DNA of 64,000 nucleotides from Acanthochromis polyacanthus (Eukaryota > Chordata > Actinopteri > Pomacentridae): assembly GCF_021347895.1 (NCBI RefSeq), contig NC_067113.1, forward strand, positions 2,834,251 through 2,898,250, written 5' to 3'. Below the pieces are notes generated by a model that searched no databases, was not told where the DNA came from, and saw only the letters and a program-made list of their open reading frames with translations. Below, piece after piece: positions 1-9,139 of the stretch. Position 1 is the first letter of the stretch. The number at the start of each line of letters is the position of its first letter. The translations under genes and the position numbers were made by a program.

Positions 1-59
1 ACAAAAAACATAAAATGTACAAAAGCATTAAATGTGTTGAAATCATGAATAAAAAAGAG

Positions 60-545
60 GCTAAACTATTCAAATGGATGACACAAATGTGCCAGAACGT
101 GCTGTTACATAACAATGGCAGAAATGCCATAAAACGATGTTACATAAAAATGTAACAAAAGTACAAACATGGTTTTTTGTTTTTTTTATGTTGTTTTTGG
201 CTGAAACAGAATTTTTTTTTTCCAAAAAGGACACAAATGTGTCAGAACACATTGTAACATAAAAATGCAATAAAAGTATGAAAATTTTATTTTTTTTGAT
301 TTTTGTTTATTCAGTCAGAGAAAACTATTTACATAAATGACACAAATGTGTCAGAACACAGTTATATAAAAATGTAACAAAAGTACAAACATGTTTTTTG
401 TGTTTTTTCTGAAACAGACAAAAAACTATACAAAAAAATGACACAAGTGTGTCAAAACACATTGTTACCTAAAAATGTAACAAAACTACAAACTTTTGTT
501 TGTTTTTATTTCAAAACTGACAAAAAACTATTTCCACATCTTTGA
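60..545. repeat. Irregular tandem repeat with a GACACAAATGTGTC palindrome
   Basis: Four copies of a unit begin with a near-palindromic GACACAAATGTGTC core at about 80, 230, 339 and 440, spaced 150, 109 and 101 bases. Each core is followed by AGAACAC, an A/T stretch with ATAAAAATGTAAC, AAAGTACAAAC and T-runs, then a CTGAAACAGA-like segment. A partial fifth unit lies near 510-545. The array sits just downstream of the minus-strand helicase-endonuclease ORF, so it occupies the 3' non-coding flank of the Helentron-like element. Tandem repeats inside Helentron-associated elements are known; that this array belongs to the element is inference. Confidence 0.75.
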
Positions 546-625
546 CACATCTTTAATACATACATATTTACCTCTTTGAACTATATACAGGCTGTCTGTT
601 GGGTGGTTTGTGACGCTTCAGTCAG

Positions 626-2788
626 TCAAAATACAGTAGACAGGACTGTGATAACTATAGTATGTTTGGAGAACACCTGACTGAACACATTTCTCTGGCT
701 GAGAAATATAGATGTGATCAGAGTGTTCTTGTCTGTGGTAGACTCATGAACCAATTGCATGCAGTCTCTGGACAGAAATGCATGTCTGGTGCTTTTGTGA
801 CCTCTGGAAAGGAGGTCTTCATTGAAGTCACCGCAAACAACAATGGGCTGGTGATTCATGAGCTCCAATGTGTCCAAGAGGGTGTTGAGGCTTGGCAAAA
901 ACCTTAGCAAAGCAAAATTTTGGGGTCTATAGACAGTCGCTACAAGCATTTTGACTGGCGCCTCAACTTTGATGGCCAAACACTCCAAACGCATCACATG
1001 TGTCCACCTCGGAGCCTCTGCAGTCAACGTGTTCTTGTAATAAATAGCCACTCCACCCCCGGCCTTTGCTGCCATGTCTGAACCTGAATCATAAGATGCC
1101 CGTCTGCTACGTTCAGACATGGTGTATCCCTCCAGATCAAAGGATGGAGATACAGGGGACCCTGACAGATGCATCTCGGTGAGACATAGCACATCTGCCA
1201 ACCTGAGTTCGTGATGTGCCCTCAGGTCCACAATGTGACATGGAAGCCCTTGTGTATTGTAGTGGATGACTGTCACAGTGCTGTGGGGTTGGTCAGTCAA
1301 CTTACCAAAGTGCAGCAGCGGAGTGACGCTCTGGAAACTTGTGCTGCGCATGTCGCGCAAAGCTGTGGTGATGGTGGGGTCCGTGTAGATCTTCTTTTCA
1401 CCAAAGTCTGTGATGGTAAGACCTTGAAGAGATGTGGTGCGGCTGAGTGCAACATACGCCATGCCTGGCTGAAACACGCGTTTCAGGCTCACCACAGCCG
1501 ACGTCACCATCATGCCCTGCACTTTGTGGGCCGTACACACAAAAGCCAGCTTGACGGGGAACTGGCGTCGAACTACTCCGCCTTTGCGACCGAAGCTCTC
1601 CTCGGATCTCTCGATATAGACCAAGTCATCTGTGGGGCCCAGCAGCTTCTTGCGGAGAGTCTGTCCTGCTGTGGGGTTGTCCAGCCGGAGTCCAAGAAGT
1701 CTCATGGCTTTGGGGTCATGGTTCTTGGTCACCATGGTGAAGATGGTCCCGAAAGTCCCGTTGACGAGTCCATCTTCCACGTTGAGATTCCTGATGAACA
1801 TGACGCGTGCTCCTTCAGCAGCCACTATGCTGTCGGGCAAATCTGTCTTTGTGCCGGTGATGTTTTGCACAGGGACCTTCCTTCCTGTCGTGACGTCCTT
1901 TCGAAAATCTTCTGCCACAATGCTGATCTGTTGTTCGAGCAGGGAACTCACAGCGTCTGCGTTGTGACTGTCCACCTGCTTGTTTGTGGCAAAGACATGG
2001 AGCATTCCTCCTTGAAGGTCCTTACCGTCCGAGATGGCCTGCAAGAGCAATTCTCGGTCCACAAGACTCAAAAGATCCTCCTTGTGCTTGACTCGCAGTC
2101 GGTTAAGGAGTTCGGCAAAAGCGCGGTCATCTTTCTGCCGTGTGATTTCCGTAAGGTTGACCATGGAAATATGATCTCTCCAGAGATCAAACTCAGTCTC
2201 TTCATAGACGCAGAGCGGCTTGGCCCTGCCCAGTGGTGGCAGCTGGTAAAAGTCGTCGACTGCAAGAACGGAAATGCCGCCGAAAGGTCTGCGGTTTCCC
2301 TTCAGCTGCTGGAAACGCAAGTTGACGCAGGCAAACAGCTTCTTGGAAACCATGGATATTTCGTCGATGATGAGAATCTCAACGGAAGACAATGACGCTC
2401 GAAGTTCGTCAAGTGCATTGCCAAGGCCCTGGTACGGCGGCTCCAAGGACCTAGGAAGCTTGAGGACAGAGTGCAACGTTTTGCCCATGATGTTGAAGGC
2501 TGCTGTGCCTGTGAAGGCTGTCAGAAGCATAGCTGGCTGAGACATGTCAGCCATGTCTCGGAATCTGGGGAGCTCCCGCAGAATCCTCGTTGCTTCCTCA
2601 TGAATGCACTTTATCATGTGGGACTTACCACATCCAGCTCCACCTGAAACATAGTAGTGAAACGATTCTGGATTGTGGCCCCACACACGCTGAAGGCACC
2701 ATTGCCGCACAGCGTAGAAGACGCATGCCTGGGTCTCGTTCAGACTCTGAAACATCTTCCAGACAAAGTCCGGACTCAACCGAGGCAC
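626..2788 (-). CDS. PIF1-like helicase plus EEP endonuclease module of the Helentron polyprotein
   Basis: This 720-codon ORF is the C-terminal half of the Helentron protein. Residues 49-56 give Walker A GGAGCGKS, residues 140-145 Walker B IIDEIS, residues 177-185 motif III (VDDFYQLPP, where family members usually have GDFYQLPP), about 419-427 motif V (TAHKVQGMM) and 447-457 motif VI (VALSRTTSLQG). From about residue 505 an EEP endonuclease fold begins, with N511, E538 and VVCGDFN at 650-656. Its last block, normally a Asp-His pair near the C terminus, is replaced by an unrelated-looking tail, so the nuclease is probably dead. The listed start is a GTG inside an open frame continuing to about 2885, so this is an internal fragment of a longer protein and not a separate gene. 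In the transposon the helicase unwinds the donor strand after Rep nicking. Confidence 0.85.
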   Translation of the reverse strand: MPRLSPDFVWKMFQSLNETQACVFYAVRQWCLQRVWGHNPESFHYYVSGGAGCGKSHMIKCIHEEATRILRELPRFRDMADMSQPAMLLTAFTGTAAFNIMGKTLHSVLKLPRSLEPPYQGLGNALDELRASLSSVEILIIDEISMVSKKLFACVNLRFQQLKGNRRPFGGISVLAVDDFYQLPPLGRAKPLCVYEETEFDLWRDHISMVNLTEITRQKDDRAFAELLNRLRVKHKEDLLSLVDRELLLQAISDGKDLQGGMLHVFATNKQVDSHNADAVSSLLEQQISIVAEDFRKDVTTGRKVPVQNITGTKTDLPDSIVAAEGARVMFIRNLNVEDGLVNGTFGTIFTMVTKNHDPKAMRLLGLRLDNPTAGQTLRKKLLGPTDDLVYIERSEESFGRKGGVVRRQFPVKLAFVCTAHKVQGMMVTSAVVSLKRVFQPGMAYVALSRTTSLQGLTITDFGEKKIYTDPTITTALRDMRSTSFQSVTPLLHFGKLTDQPHSTVTVIHYNTQGLPCHIVDLRAHHELRLADVLCLTEMHLSGSPVSPSFDLEGYTMSERSRRASYDSGSDMAAKAGGGVAIYYKNTLTAEAPRWTHVMRLECLAIKVEAPVKMLVATVYRPQNFALLRFLPSLNTLLDTLELMNHQPIVVCGDFNEDLLSRGHKSTRHAFLSRDCMQLVHESTTDKNTLITSIFLSQRNVFSQVFSKHTIVITVLSTVF

Positions 2789-2870
2789 TTCGATCCTGGG
2801 AGCCGGTAAGCCAACGTCAAAGTCCAGGACGGCGTCCTCTTGGTTCTCCTCTATGATCGTTTGATGCAGG

Positions 2871-3526
2871 TTAAGAAAATTTGTAGAAGTCTTCGTACGT
2901 GGTGCGACCTCCGTTGTTGAGCTGGTGGTCCGATCGGTGTGGCAGGTTCAGCTTCAGAAGCCGCCTGAAGTGCTTCTCTAGTGTTTTGGTCTCTGAGAAA
3001 CACGCAAATCGGATGACTGCTTCTGTTCCTGCTGTCCTCTTGGCAATATAGCCTTTTTCGTCGAGGAGGGCAATGGCACTGTTGCGTTGTGCGTGCTGGT
3101 TACCCTGTAGTCTGACGCAAACTCGGGCAGACACATTTCCGCAAACTCACGAGTCTCTGGTCTGAACAGGTACTTGTCGGGTACCCCCATCATCCAGACC
3201 TCCTCGGACTCGGGTGCCATGTCGTTCAGCCGACTCATGGGAAGGCTCATCTTCATCCTGTCTTCGTCCGTTGACAGGAAGATGACAGACCTCAAGCACT
3301 TTTTCAAAGGGAGGCTGCACGTGCGCTTACCTCTCTGTGCTTCGCGTAGGCCTGCATGATCCTCCTCATTTCCTGCTGCTGGTTGAGGTTGGATTCCCTC
3401 GCTGTCTTCACGACCAACTTCAAGTATTCGGTCATTTCGTGCTCCGGCTTGGTCATGTACGACATCATGTACATGGCGCAACTGTACTCGTCCAGCACGT
3501 ACTGGATGTCCATGTTGGCGTTCCAA
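2871..3526 (-). pseudogene. Rep-to-helicase linker of the Helentron polyprotein, two frames
   Basis: Two overlapping frames together cover the segment between Rep and helicase. One reads FLSTDEDRMKMSLPMSRL and continues through VPDKYLFRPETREF; the other picks up at about 3060 with ALLDEKGYIAKRTAGTEA and ends in YEDFYKFS followed by TAA. This is the usual region where Helitron proteins specify a permitted domain boundary before the helicase. A frame change near 3330 separates it from the Rep core, another near 3060 splits the two halves, and a third near 2875 separates it from the helicase. All three look like small indels in otherwise well-conserved coding sequence. Confidence 0.75.
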
Positions 3527-4332
3527 GTGCGGAGAAAGTCTGGGTCGTACGCATTAACCCAACAGTCGTTTGGATGCCGCTTCAGCATTAACACGCTCCC
3601 ACTTGTCAGTTTTTTGGCGCACTTCATGTAGGTGTCACGCTCCAAGTTGCAGCGCTGGGGGAGATCTGACAAGTCCTTGAACGAAGCCTTTGGATCCATA
3701 AGGAGCTCTCTGAGGTGTTGAAGCTTCTCCTTGGCTTCCTGTTGCTGCCTTTGGATCTGCTCTCTCCGTGCCTGTCTCACCACTTCCTCTTCCATCTTCA
3801 CTTCGTACTCGCACGGATTTGTGATCCAAGTGATGTCAAACGGCAGCTTTGGGAAGCCAAAACAACAGACTACGTTGCCCTTCTTGCACGAAAAAGAGTG
3901 GCTCTTGCTGTGGACCTGAACTTCCAACACAATTTTGTGAAGTTCTGGGTCCTCCTTGGGGTCAGGCATCTTGCAGGAGATGTAACGGTCGATGTACTTG
4001 CAGACAACTTCATCCAAATCCTTGCCTTAGACCGGGGCCTTTTTGATCCAGACCAACATGTGGATGTGTGGGCTTCCTTGAGCCTGAAACTCCACACGGT
4101 AAAAATAATCCTCCACCTCGCTGATCGGTTACGCTGGTGAGAGAATGAGGTCTGCCATAAGCGCATTAACCCGATGGTCAAACATGCGTATGACTGTGAT
4201 GGGGTTGCTGCGCAGGATGTCACACTTGGCTTTCCAGTCCAGCTCTGAAAAGTCAGCAAGTGTCTGACTTTGCTGTGCTTTGATGACCTGAATGACTTCA
4301 GGCCATCTCTTCTCTGCCACTGAAAAAGTCAA
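3304..4332 (-). pseudogene. Rep (HUH nuclease) core of the Helentron
   Basis: The single reading frame through 4332-3304 encodes [16 protein letters not shown], then GSPHIHMLVWIKKAP (the HUH metal-binding motif, encoded at about 4045-4080), then a tyrosine-rich block [15 protein letters not shown] near 3460-3500 that fits the catalytic-tyrosine region. Rep would nick and ligate single-stranded DNA during rolling-circle transposition. Two in-frame nonsense codons interrupt it: a TAA just before PISEVEDYF (about 4133) and a TAA at 4027-4029 right after the HUH block. A frameshift near 4330 disconnects it from the preceding N-terminal part. The family assignment is firm; this copy cannot make a full Rep. 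Confidence 0.85.
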
Positions 4333-5110
4333 AGTTCGGGTTGCTGAGTTGCCTCAGCATCACGTGCAAATCCTTTAGGCTTTTGTGCCAATATGCAGGC
4401 GTGCCTCTCAGAGGCTGCATGAATCGCCGGGCCTCTCTAGCTTGAATTAGGCGCTCCAGCTCTTCTTTGTTTTGCAGCATGGAGTTTTCCACGACACGCC
4501 CGTCGCTCATGCTTTTTCTTTCTTTGCGCATTTGGATAGACATACTGCCCCTTGCAATGTTTGTCTCCGACACAAACTGCGCAAAAAAAAGGTAGCTTTG
4601 GTCCTCAGCAAAGCGAGTGTCAGCTCCAAAAAGTCTGGCATACCTGTTGGGTGAAAGCTTGATGGGACAGTCTTCATCCAGCGTGTTGTCTCCCGTGGGA
4701 AACTGAACGGGGAAGGCCATGGCTTCCAGTTTGGGGATTGCAAAAAATCCCACAGGTTTGTTGCCTTGAGTGGGGGCAACGCTGAAAATGCCATCACTGT
4801 AGGAAAGAATTTCCTGCGCGATGTTCGGTGGCTGCATGCAGGTGTCCAGTGCAAGTCCAGGTCTTAGCTGCTTCTGCTGTTCTGTGGTCGTGTTTGCAGC
4901 CGAATTGGCCTGGAGTGACTCAGTGCAGCTGTCCCACACTTGAAGCAGCTCCTCATCTGGGATGTTATCTCCCCACTGTGATGAATTTACATCATTGCTG
5001 CTGTCGTCGTCCGAATCCTGGAGGAGGTATTGGAATGCGGCCTTCTCATCTACGGTCACATCTGTGTACTCAGAGTGTTGCTCTCTGAGTTTTTCCAGGG
5101 CGGTCAGCAC
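4298..5110 (-). pseudogene. Helitron_like_N domain of the Helentron polyprotein
   Basis: A 270-codon open frame contains AFPVQFPTGDNTLDE, NRYARLFGADTRFAEDQSYL and LRGTPAYWHKSLKDLHVML, the hallmark blocks of the Helitron N-terminal Rep-associated domain. It is in the same frame as the Cys-rich domain upstream and is separated from it only by an in-frame TAG at 5114-5116. At about 4330 the frame is lost: the text after PNFDFFS no longer matches, and the continuation is found one frame over. An acidic, Asp/Ser-rich stretch (QDSDDDSSNDVNSS) precedes the domain and is typical of linkers in this family. Confidence 0.8.
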
Positions 5111-5113
5111 CTT

Positions 5114-5788
5114 CTAAATGTTGACCATGTAAAAGTGCTGGTGGCTTATGAAACGTATGTGACGCTTCAATTTCACATGCAGTAGCTGTGCTTCGGTGCG
5201 GGGACATGGAAGACTGTTGACGACGCTTTCCACCTCCGATGGAACGCATACAACAGCTCCGTGCACTGCTCGCTGCTGTCCTTTTGGCAAAGCGACGATC
5301 TTTGCAAATGGCAGTGTTTTGGCAATGAACTGTTTTTCCAGCACGTTGAGTTGGTCCAGTTCCGGGGGAATGGGTGCTAATTGCAAATTGTTCGCTACTG
5401 CATGTGTCGGGATCCTTCCTCTGCTGAGGTGGCTGTTGCAGTTGTGGCAGATCCACTCCTGCAGTCTCTCTGGTGGCAGAGAGCAAGGGGAGGAGCACTT
5501 GGCAGCACAAACATGAGCATAGCTTCTGGTCAAGCAAGCTTCTGTCACTTTAACGCTGGTGGAGTATTTGTCTCTCTTACACAGCTTTACTTGATTTGGA
5601 AACATCCTCCTGTGGCAGACTGTGCAGATGTACCTAGGTCCATGAGTGATGGTGTCACAAAACGCTGCTATTGCTGCTGTCATCAATGTATTGACTGGCT
5701 GGCAAGGGGTACGAAGGTGTTGATACTTCCTTTTGATGCGCTGTGCATTCTGCCACTTGTCACACTGTTGACAAGAAAAACTGGCCAA
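5114..5788 (-). pseudogene. Cys-rich N-terminal domain (DUF6570-like) of the Helentron polyprotein
   Basis: The frame contains paired cysteines CQQCDKW, CTVCHRRMF and WICHNCNSHLSRG, followed by PPELDQLNVLEKQFIAKTLP and ALPKGQQRAVHGAVVCVPSE. This arrangement is the zinc-finger-like domain that precedes Helitron_like_N in many animal Helitrons; the name DUF6570 is from memory. It runs in frame into the next block apart from one TAG at 5114-5116 that follows MVNI. Its true start is not here: the reading continues upstream from the basic segment through a frame change in an A-run at about 5790-5800. Confidence 0.75.
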
Positions 5789-5789
5789 C

Positions 5790-6154
5790 TTACGTTTTTT
5801 TCAGCAGGCTGCAGCATTGGATGTGATGTAGCCTGTACTGTGGATCTGTCTTGTACCTCTGGGCATTGTGCTTCTTCTGCCTGCTTTGAAAAGCAGGATC
5901 TGTCCTGTATCTGTTGACGAATTGTTTGCTGATTTGCATGTGACATTTTGCATAGTAGCGTCGAACTGATGACAGCTTATGTACACGATGGCTCTCTTTT
6001 CTGTATCGAGCCTTCTGTGTGTCAACTTTTTTCTGGCGAAACTCGGCACAGCTGGCATATCTCTCCCTTTTGTGACTTTGTTTTGTCTGTTCCATTGAGA
6101 CATTGCTTTGTGCTTAGTTGATGTCTGTTGCTGCTGCTGACGGGCTCTCCTCAT
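5790..6154 (-). pseudogene. Basic N-terminus of the Helentron polyprotein
   Basis: An ATG at about 6152-6154 opens a polar, Gln-rich start (RRARQQQQQTSTKHKAMSQW). In the neighbouring frame there is a highly basic segment with a repeated pattern, RYRTDPAFQSRQKKHNAQ and then RYKTDPQYRLHH. The repeated R-Y-x-T-D-P unit is a common N-terminal feature of these proteins and probably contributes DNA binding or nuclear import. The frame ends at CSLLKKT followed by TAA, where a run of seven A's (minus strand) offsets it by one base from the Cys-rich domain that follows. A frame change between the Gln-rich start and the basic segment is also needed. Confidence 0.65.
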
Positions 6155-6397
6155 GACTTTTCACCTCATTGCTTTGCTCAGTTTAGAGAGCTTTGTTGAT
6201 GTTTGTGGGACAGCTGAGGAACTTTCCAGATACTTATCAGATTTGTCTGAGACAGCTGTCCGACTGTCTGACTGAAATACACGGATGTCAGTTTCAGACA
6301 CATCATCACGGCCATGGTTCACAGTAGACTCTTGAGGAACTTCAATGTCGCTGTCACTGTGGAAGGAAACAGGAACAAACTCATAGCTGGCAGAGTC

Positions 6398-7816
6398 TCA
6401 ACATTCTCCAAACAATGCGTTGAGGTAGTCAGCCAGGTCACTGAGTGCCACAAAAGTCATCATAATGGCCTTGCCGTTGTAAGAGAGTAAGCCTCTTGAG
6501 TCTTGGGAGTGGGAATCAAAAAGTCCATACCGACCGGACTGGTCACGGAAAACCGCAATACAATCTGGCACCGTGAGAATTAACACCAGGCTAACCTCTG
6601 CTGTAAGAGACTCCAGCTGGGTAGCAAGTGGAAGCGACCACTGTTGTCTTCCAGGGCTAGATGGGACGGTTTTGAGAAAGCCACAACGGACATCAGACAT
6701 GTTGACATTGTACAAATGTTGGTCTGTCATGACTTGTTTTGACATCTCCTCGATGCTCAGATTATTGGTCTGAAATGTCTTGTCATGAATCAATTGCTGT
6801 TTGAATCTGACGTATAAAGTATTTCCCTTTGCCAGGACTCTATCGAGTGTAGTCCTGGTGAAGTGACAGCCCTCTGACTGGTACGCGAGAAACGTCAGTG
6901 CATTACAGGTGAACTGATGATTGCGCGAAAATACCAGATACCTTGTGTCATTTTGAGAATGACTGGCCTGGAGTGACTCGACATGTTGACTGTGGCTCCT
7001 GGTTTTATCCTGAAATAAAAGACAAAAAGGGATCATTGCAAATTCAATTTTGTATTTATGTTTAAATTACATTTACTTTTACAGTTTCAGTTTTGATGTT
7101 GCTTAGTATACATACAAACACACACAATTCACATGTTTTTTAGTTAATTGCTATTTCCAGGTAAATATTTACATGAAAACAATTTCTACATTATTGTAGA
7201 AATTAAACAAATTAGTGAATGATTGAAGTTACACAATGCACTTCAGAAACACTATTACTATTTTTGCCTGTCTTTTACACGAACAGAAATCTGAGGTTAT
7301 TAATGTCAAAATCCCAACTTCATCATATATACGTTTGGTCACAATATACTATAGTGAGCTATAACTTCACCTCACTTAGAAATATGACTCAAACAATTGA
7401 TTACTTCCATCATTCTCAAAAATAACAAGTAATAAATGAAGTACGAAATCAAAATAAAACATTACATTGTGATGTAATTACAGCACATCAAATGTGTAAC
7501 CCCTGTATTAGATTGTGTTCAAATAACAATATGAAACAAACCTCGGTGGATGCAGCATCATGCTGATGAGTAGAGGGCAACTTGACGGTCGCTTTTCCAA
7601 CCTGATACTAAAAAATACATGCATAGACTTCAGACACAAGTGTCAAACTCCATTTCATAAATGTGTTGTACATTTAAAAGGTTAACAAAAACAGGTTAAG
7701 AAAATCAACGTGTTATATATGCAACTCACCTTTGGAACTGGAGCACCATCAGCACAGAGTGCTGTGGCCGTTGATACCAGAACCTCCGGACAATAATGAC
7801 AAATGCAGCAGGACAT
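6398..7816 (-). CDS. Three-exon C76-like cysteine peptidase gene linked to the Helentron
   Basis: Predicted minus-strand exons are 7730-7816 (ATG at 7814-7816; MSCCICHYCPEVLVS...), 7542-7601 and 6398-7009, with GT-AG introns (donors GTGAGT and GTTTGT; acceptors TATCAG and TTTCAG). All joins are phase 0, giving about 252 residues with no internal stop. Exon 3 resembles the peptidase C76 family, first defined in herpesvirus large tegument proteins that remove ubiquitin or Nedd8: SRNHQFTCNALTFLAYQ would hold the nucleophile region and GRYGLFDSHSQDSRGLL the Asp-His pair. Similar domains occur beside PIF1-type Helitron genes in fish, as I recall. The N-terminal CCxCHxxC could bind zinc. The site normally expected to be Cys after Gln is Phe here, so activity is doubtful. 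Assignment rests on motif recognition only. The gene sits about 240 bases upstream of the Rep polyprotein on the same strand. Confidence 0.6.
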
Positions 7817-7971
7817 GTTTGGTCACCATCTGGTGTCATGAGCTGGAATTCCACTTCACTTAATAATACCTCTCAATGAGCAATTTATTACTTCCATCAT
7901 TCTCAAATATAAAAAGACATAAATCATGAACCAAAATAGAACATTACATTGTGATTTAATTAAAGTGCACC

Positions 7972-7972
<1 letters not shown>

Positions 7973-8036
<64 letters not shown>

Positions 8037-8045
8037 CATACATAC
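7973..8045. repeat. (AT)n microsatellite with short ACACAC and ACAT interruptions
   Basis: Alternating TA runs through about 7973-8032, with one ACACACA interruption near 7998 and a CATACATACATAC tail. It interrupts the second copy of the duplicated intron. Confidence 0.9.
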
Positions 8046-8272
8046 ACCTCTGTATTCCATATTTGAACACAATGTGTTAAAATGTGGAGGCTGGAGAAAA
8101 GGAGACGAAAATCGCCAGGAGTCTCAACAACTTTATTTTCCCACTCTCCACTCTTGCTTCTTGCCACAACTCAGGCGGGACACAACAACTTCCCTCCGCC
8201 AAAACCTGGAGGTTCAAAACCCCGTTTTTCCCCTTCACAATAAAACTGCCCTTTGTGTGTGAGACCTAAATC
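8040..8272. other. Insertion of unknown type inside the second duplicated unit
   Basis: About 230 bases (CATACACCTCTG... to ...GTGTGAGACC) are absent from the sister unit. The segment contains TTTATTTTCCCACTC and CAATAAAACTGCC-like polyadenylation-type words on both strands. It may be a truncated LTR or retroposon; I cannot assign it. Confidence 0.35.
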
Positions 8273-8308
8273 TAATGTGCACCTCAAAAATAACAATGTG
8301 AACCAAAC

Positions 8309-8540
8309 CTCAGCTGGAGCAGCATGCTGATCAGTGGAGGGCAACTTGTCTGCAGCTTTTCCAACCTGACCAAAAAACATGCATCGACTTCAGACACATT
8401 AACAAACAGCAAACACAAAGTTCAAGTTGTATTTAATAAATAAACAGGTTAATAAAATCAAGCTGGTATATATGAATGATCCTTTGGAACTGGAGCAAGC
8501 ACCATCTGCAGAGTGCTATGGTCATTGATACCAGATCTGT
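8309..8540 (-). pseudogene. Duplicate, decayed copy of peptidase exons 1 and 2
   Basis: The block 8309-8365 (minus) has the same acceptor and donor layout as the live exon 2 at 7542-7601 and encodes VGKAADKLPSTDQHAAPAE beside VGKATVKLPSTHQHDAASTE. Upstream, about 8476-8537 aligns with exon 1, but its splice donor has become GATCATT, and its 5' half, including the start region, lies on the other side of the solo LTR (about 9145-9185), where the ATGTCCTGCTGC equivalent is no longer a start codon. Exon 2 remains open, so it might still be spliced in as an alternative exon. As a gene copy it is dead. Confidence 0.65.
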
Positions 8541-9139
8541 CATACAATCAGGGAAGAACCCAAGCAGCAGGCGTAGACAGGAGGGTGAAGTTAAATACGA
8601 TTTAATTAAAGAAAACAGAATATTAACTGAACAGAAACACTGATTGAGGGAAGCCGGAGGGAAACAACGGAGAGGAAAACCTAAACTAATTAACAAAGGG
8701 CGGACCAGTAGGCCGAGAAGAACTAAACCAAAAACTAAACTAAATAGTGGGGAAGATAACTCACAGCAGTCCAGGGTGTCCAGTGTCAGACAGACAGAAA
8801 GGAGGGGCAGAGCAGACTGGGTTGCAGGAGGTGGTGAGAGGCAGGCAGGAAAACAGGCAGGATAATCCAAAGGAGAAGCAGAGTCCAAGAAACTACGTGT
8901 GGGGGACGATGAACGGAGTGCAGGGTTCCAACAGAGTGAGTTATGGCATGGACGGAGGAGCGTGGCTGAGTCTTGGCAGGTGAAGCATGGAGCATGGAAC
9001 AATGAGCCGGCAGTGAACTCTGTTGAAAGGCTGGCTTATATACTGCAGTGATTGATGAGTATTGCCAGCTGTGCTCTCTGCACAGCCGTTCCTCATTTGG
9101 CTGATTGAGCCAGAGCACCGGAGCAGGAGGATCATGACA
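8538..9139 (-). mobile_element. Solo LTR, 602 bp, with 5-bp target duplication AGATC
   Basis: The block starts TGTCAT and ends ATGACA, the inverted TG...CA termini of an LTR, and is flanked on both sides by AGATC (8533-8537 and 9140-9144). On the minus strand it has a TATATAAG box near 9037-9044, a C/T-rich leader-like middle and an ATTAAAT-type signal near 8600. There is no adjacent gag or pol, so it is a solo LTR left by recombination. It splits the duplicated peptidase exon 1. Confidence 0.85.

Larger units (their letters stand above)
1..7816 (-). mobile_element. Helentron-like (Helitron) element, outer ends not resolved
   Basis: The minus strand carries, in order, a C76-like peptidase gene, a basic N-terminal segment, a Cys-rich domain, a Helitron-like Rep with an HUH motif, a PIF1-type helicase and an endonuclease/exonuclease/phosphatase (EEP) endonuclease. 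Rep plus helicase is diagnostic of rolling-circle Helitrons, and the C-terminal endonuclease points to the Helentron branch. I could not identify the 5' or 3' termini; the left end may lie outside the window and the right end could be as far as about 11 kb. The polyprotein is disabled, so the copy is not autonomous as assembled. Confidence 0.85.

Noticed and set aside
60..545. CRISPR-like array
   Set aside because: Repeats are irregular in spacing, the spacers are related to each other, and the genome is clearly eukaryotic.
1211..2395. 394-codon plus-strand ORF
   Set aside because: It is the antisense shadow of the helicase-endonuclease frame, which has all the conserved motifs on the minus strand.
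5381..5917. 178-codon plus-strand ORF
   Set aside because: Antisense shadow of the Cys-rich and basic N-terminal parts of the Helentron protein.
8433..9002. 189-codon minus-strand ORF
   Set aside because: It lies within the solo LTR and its C/T-rich composition; no protein family features.
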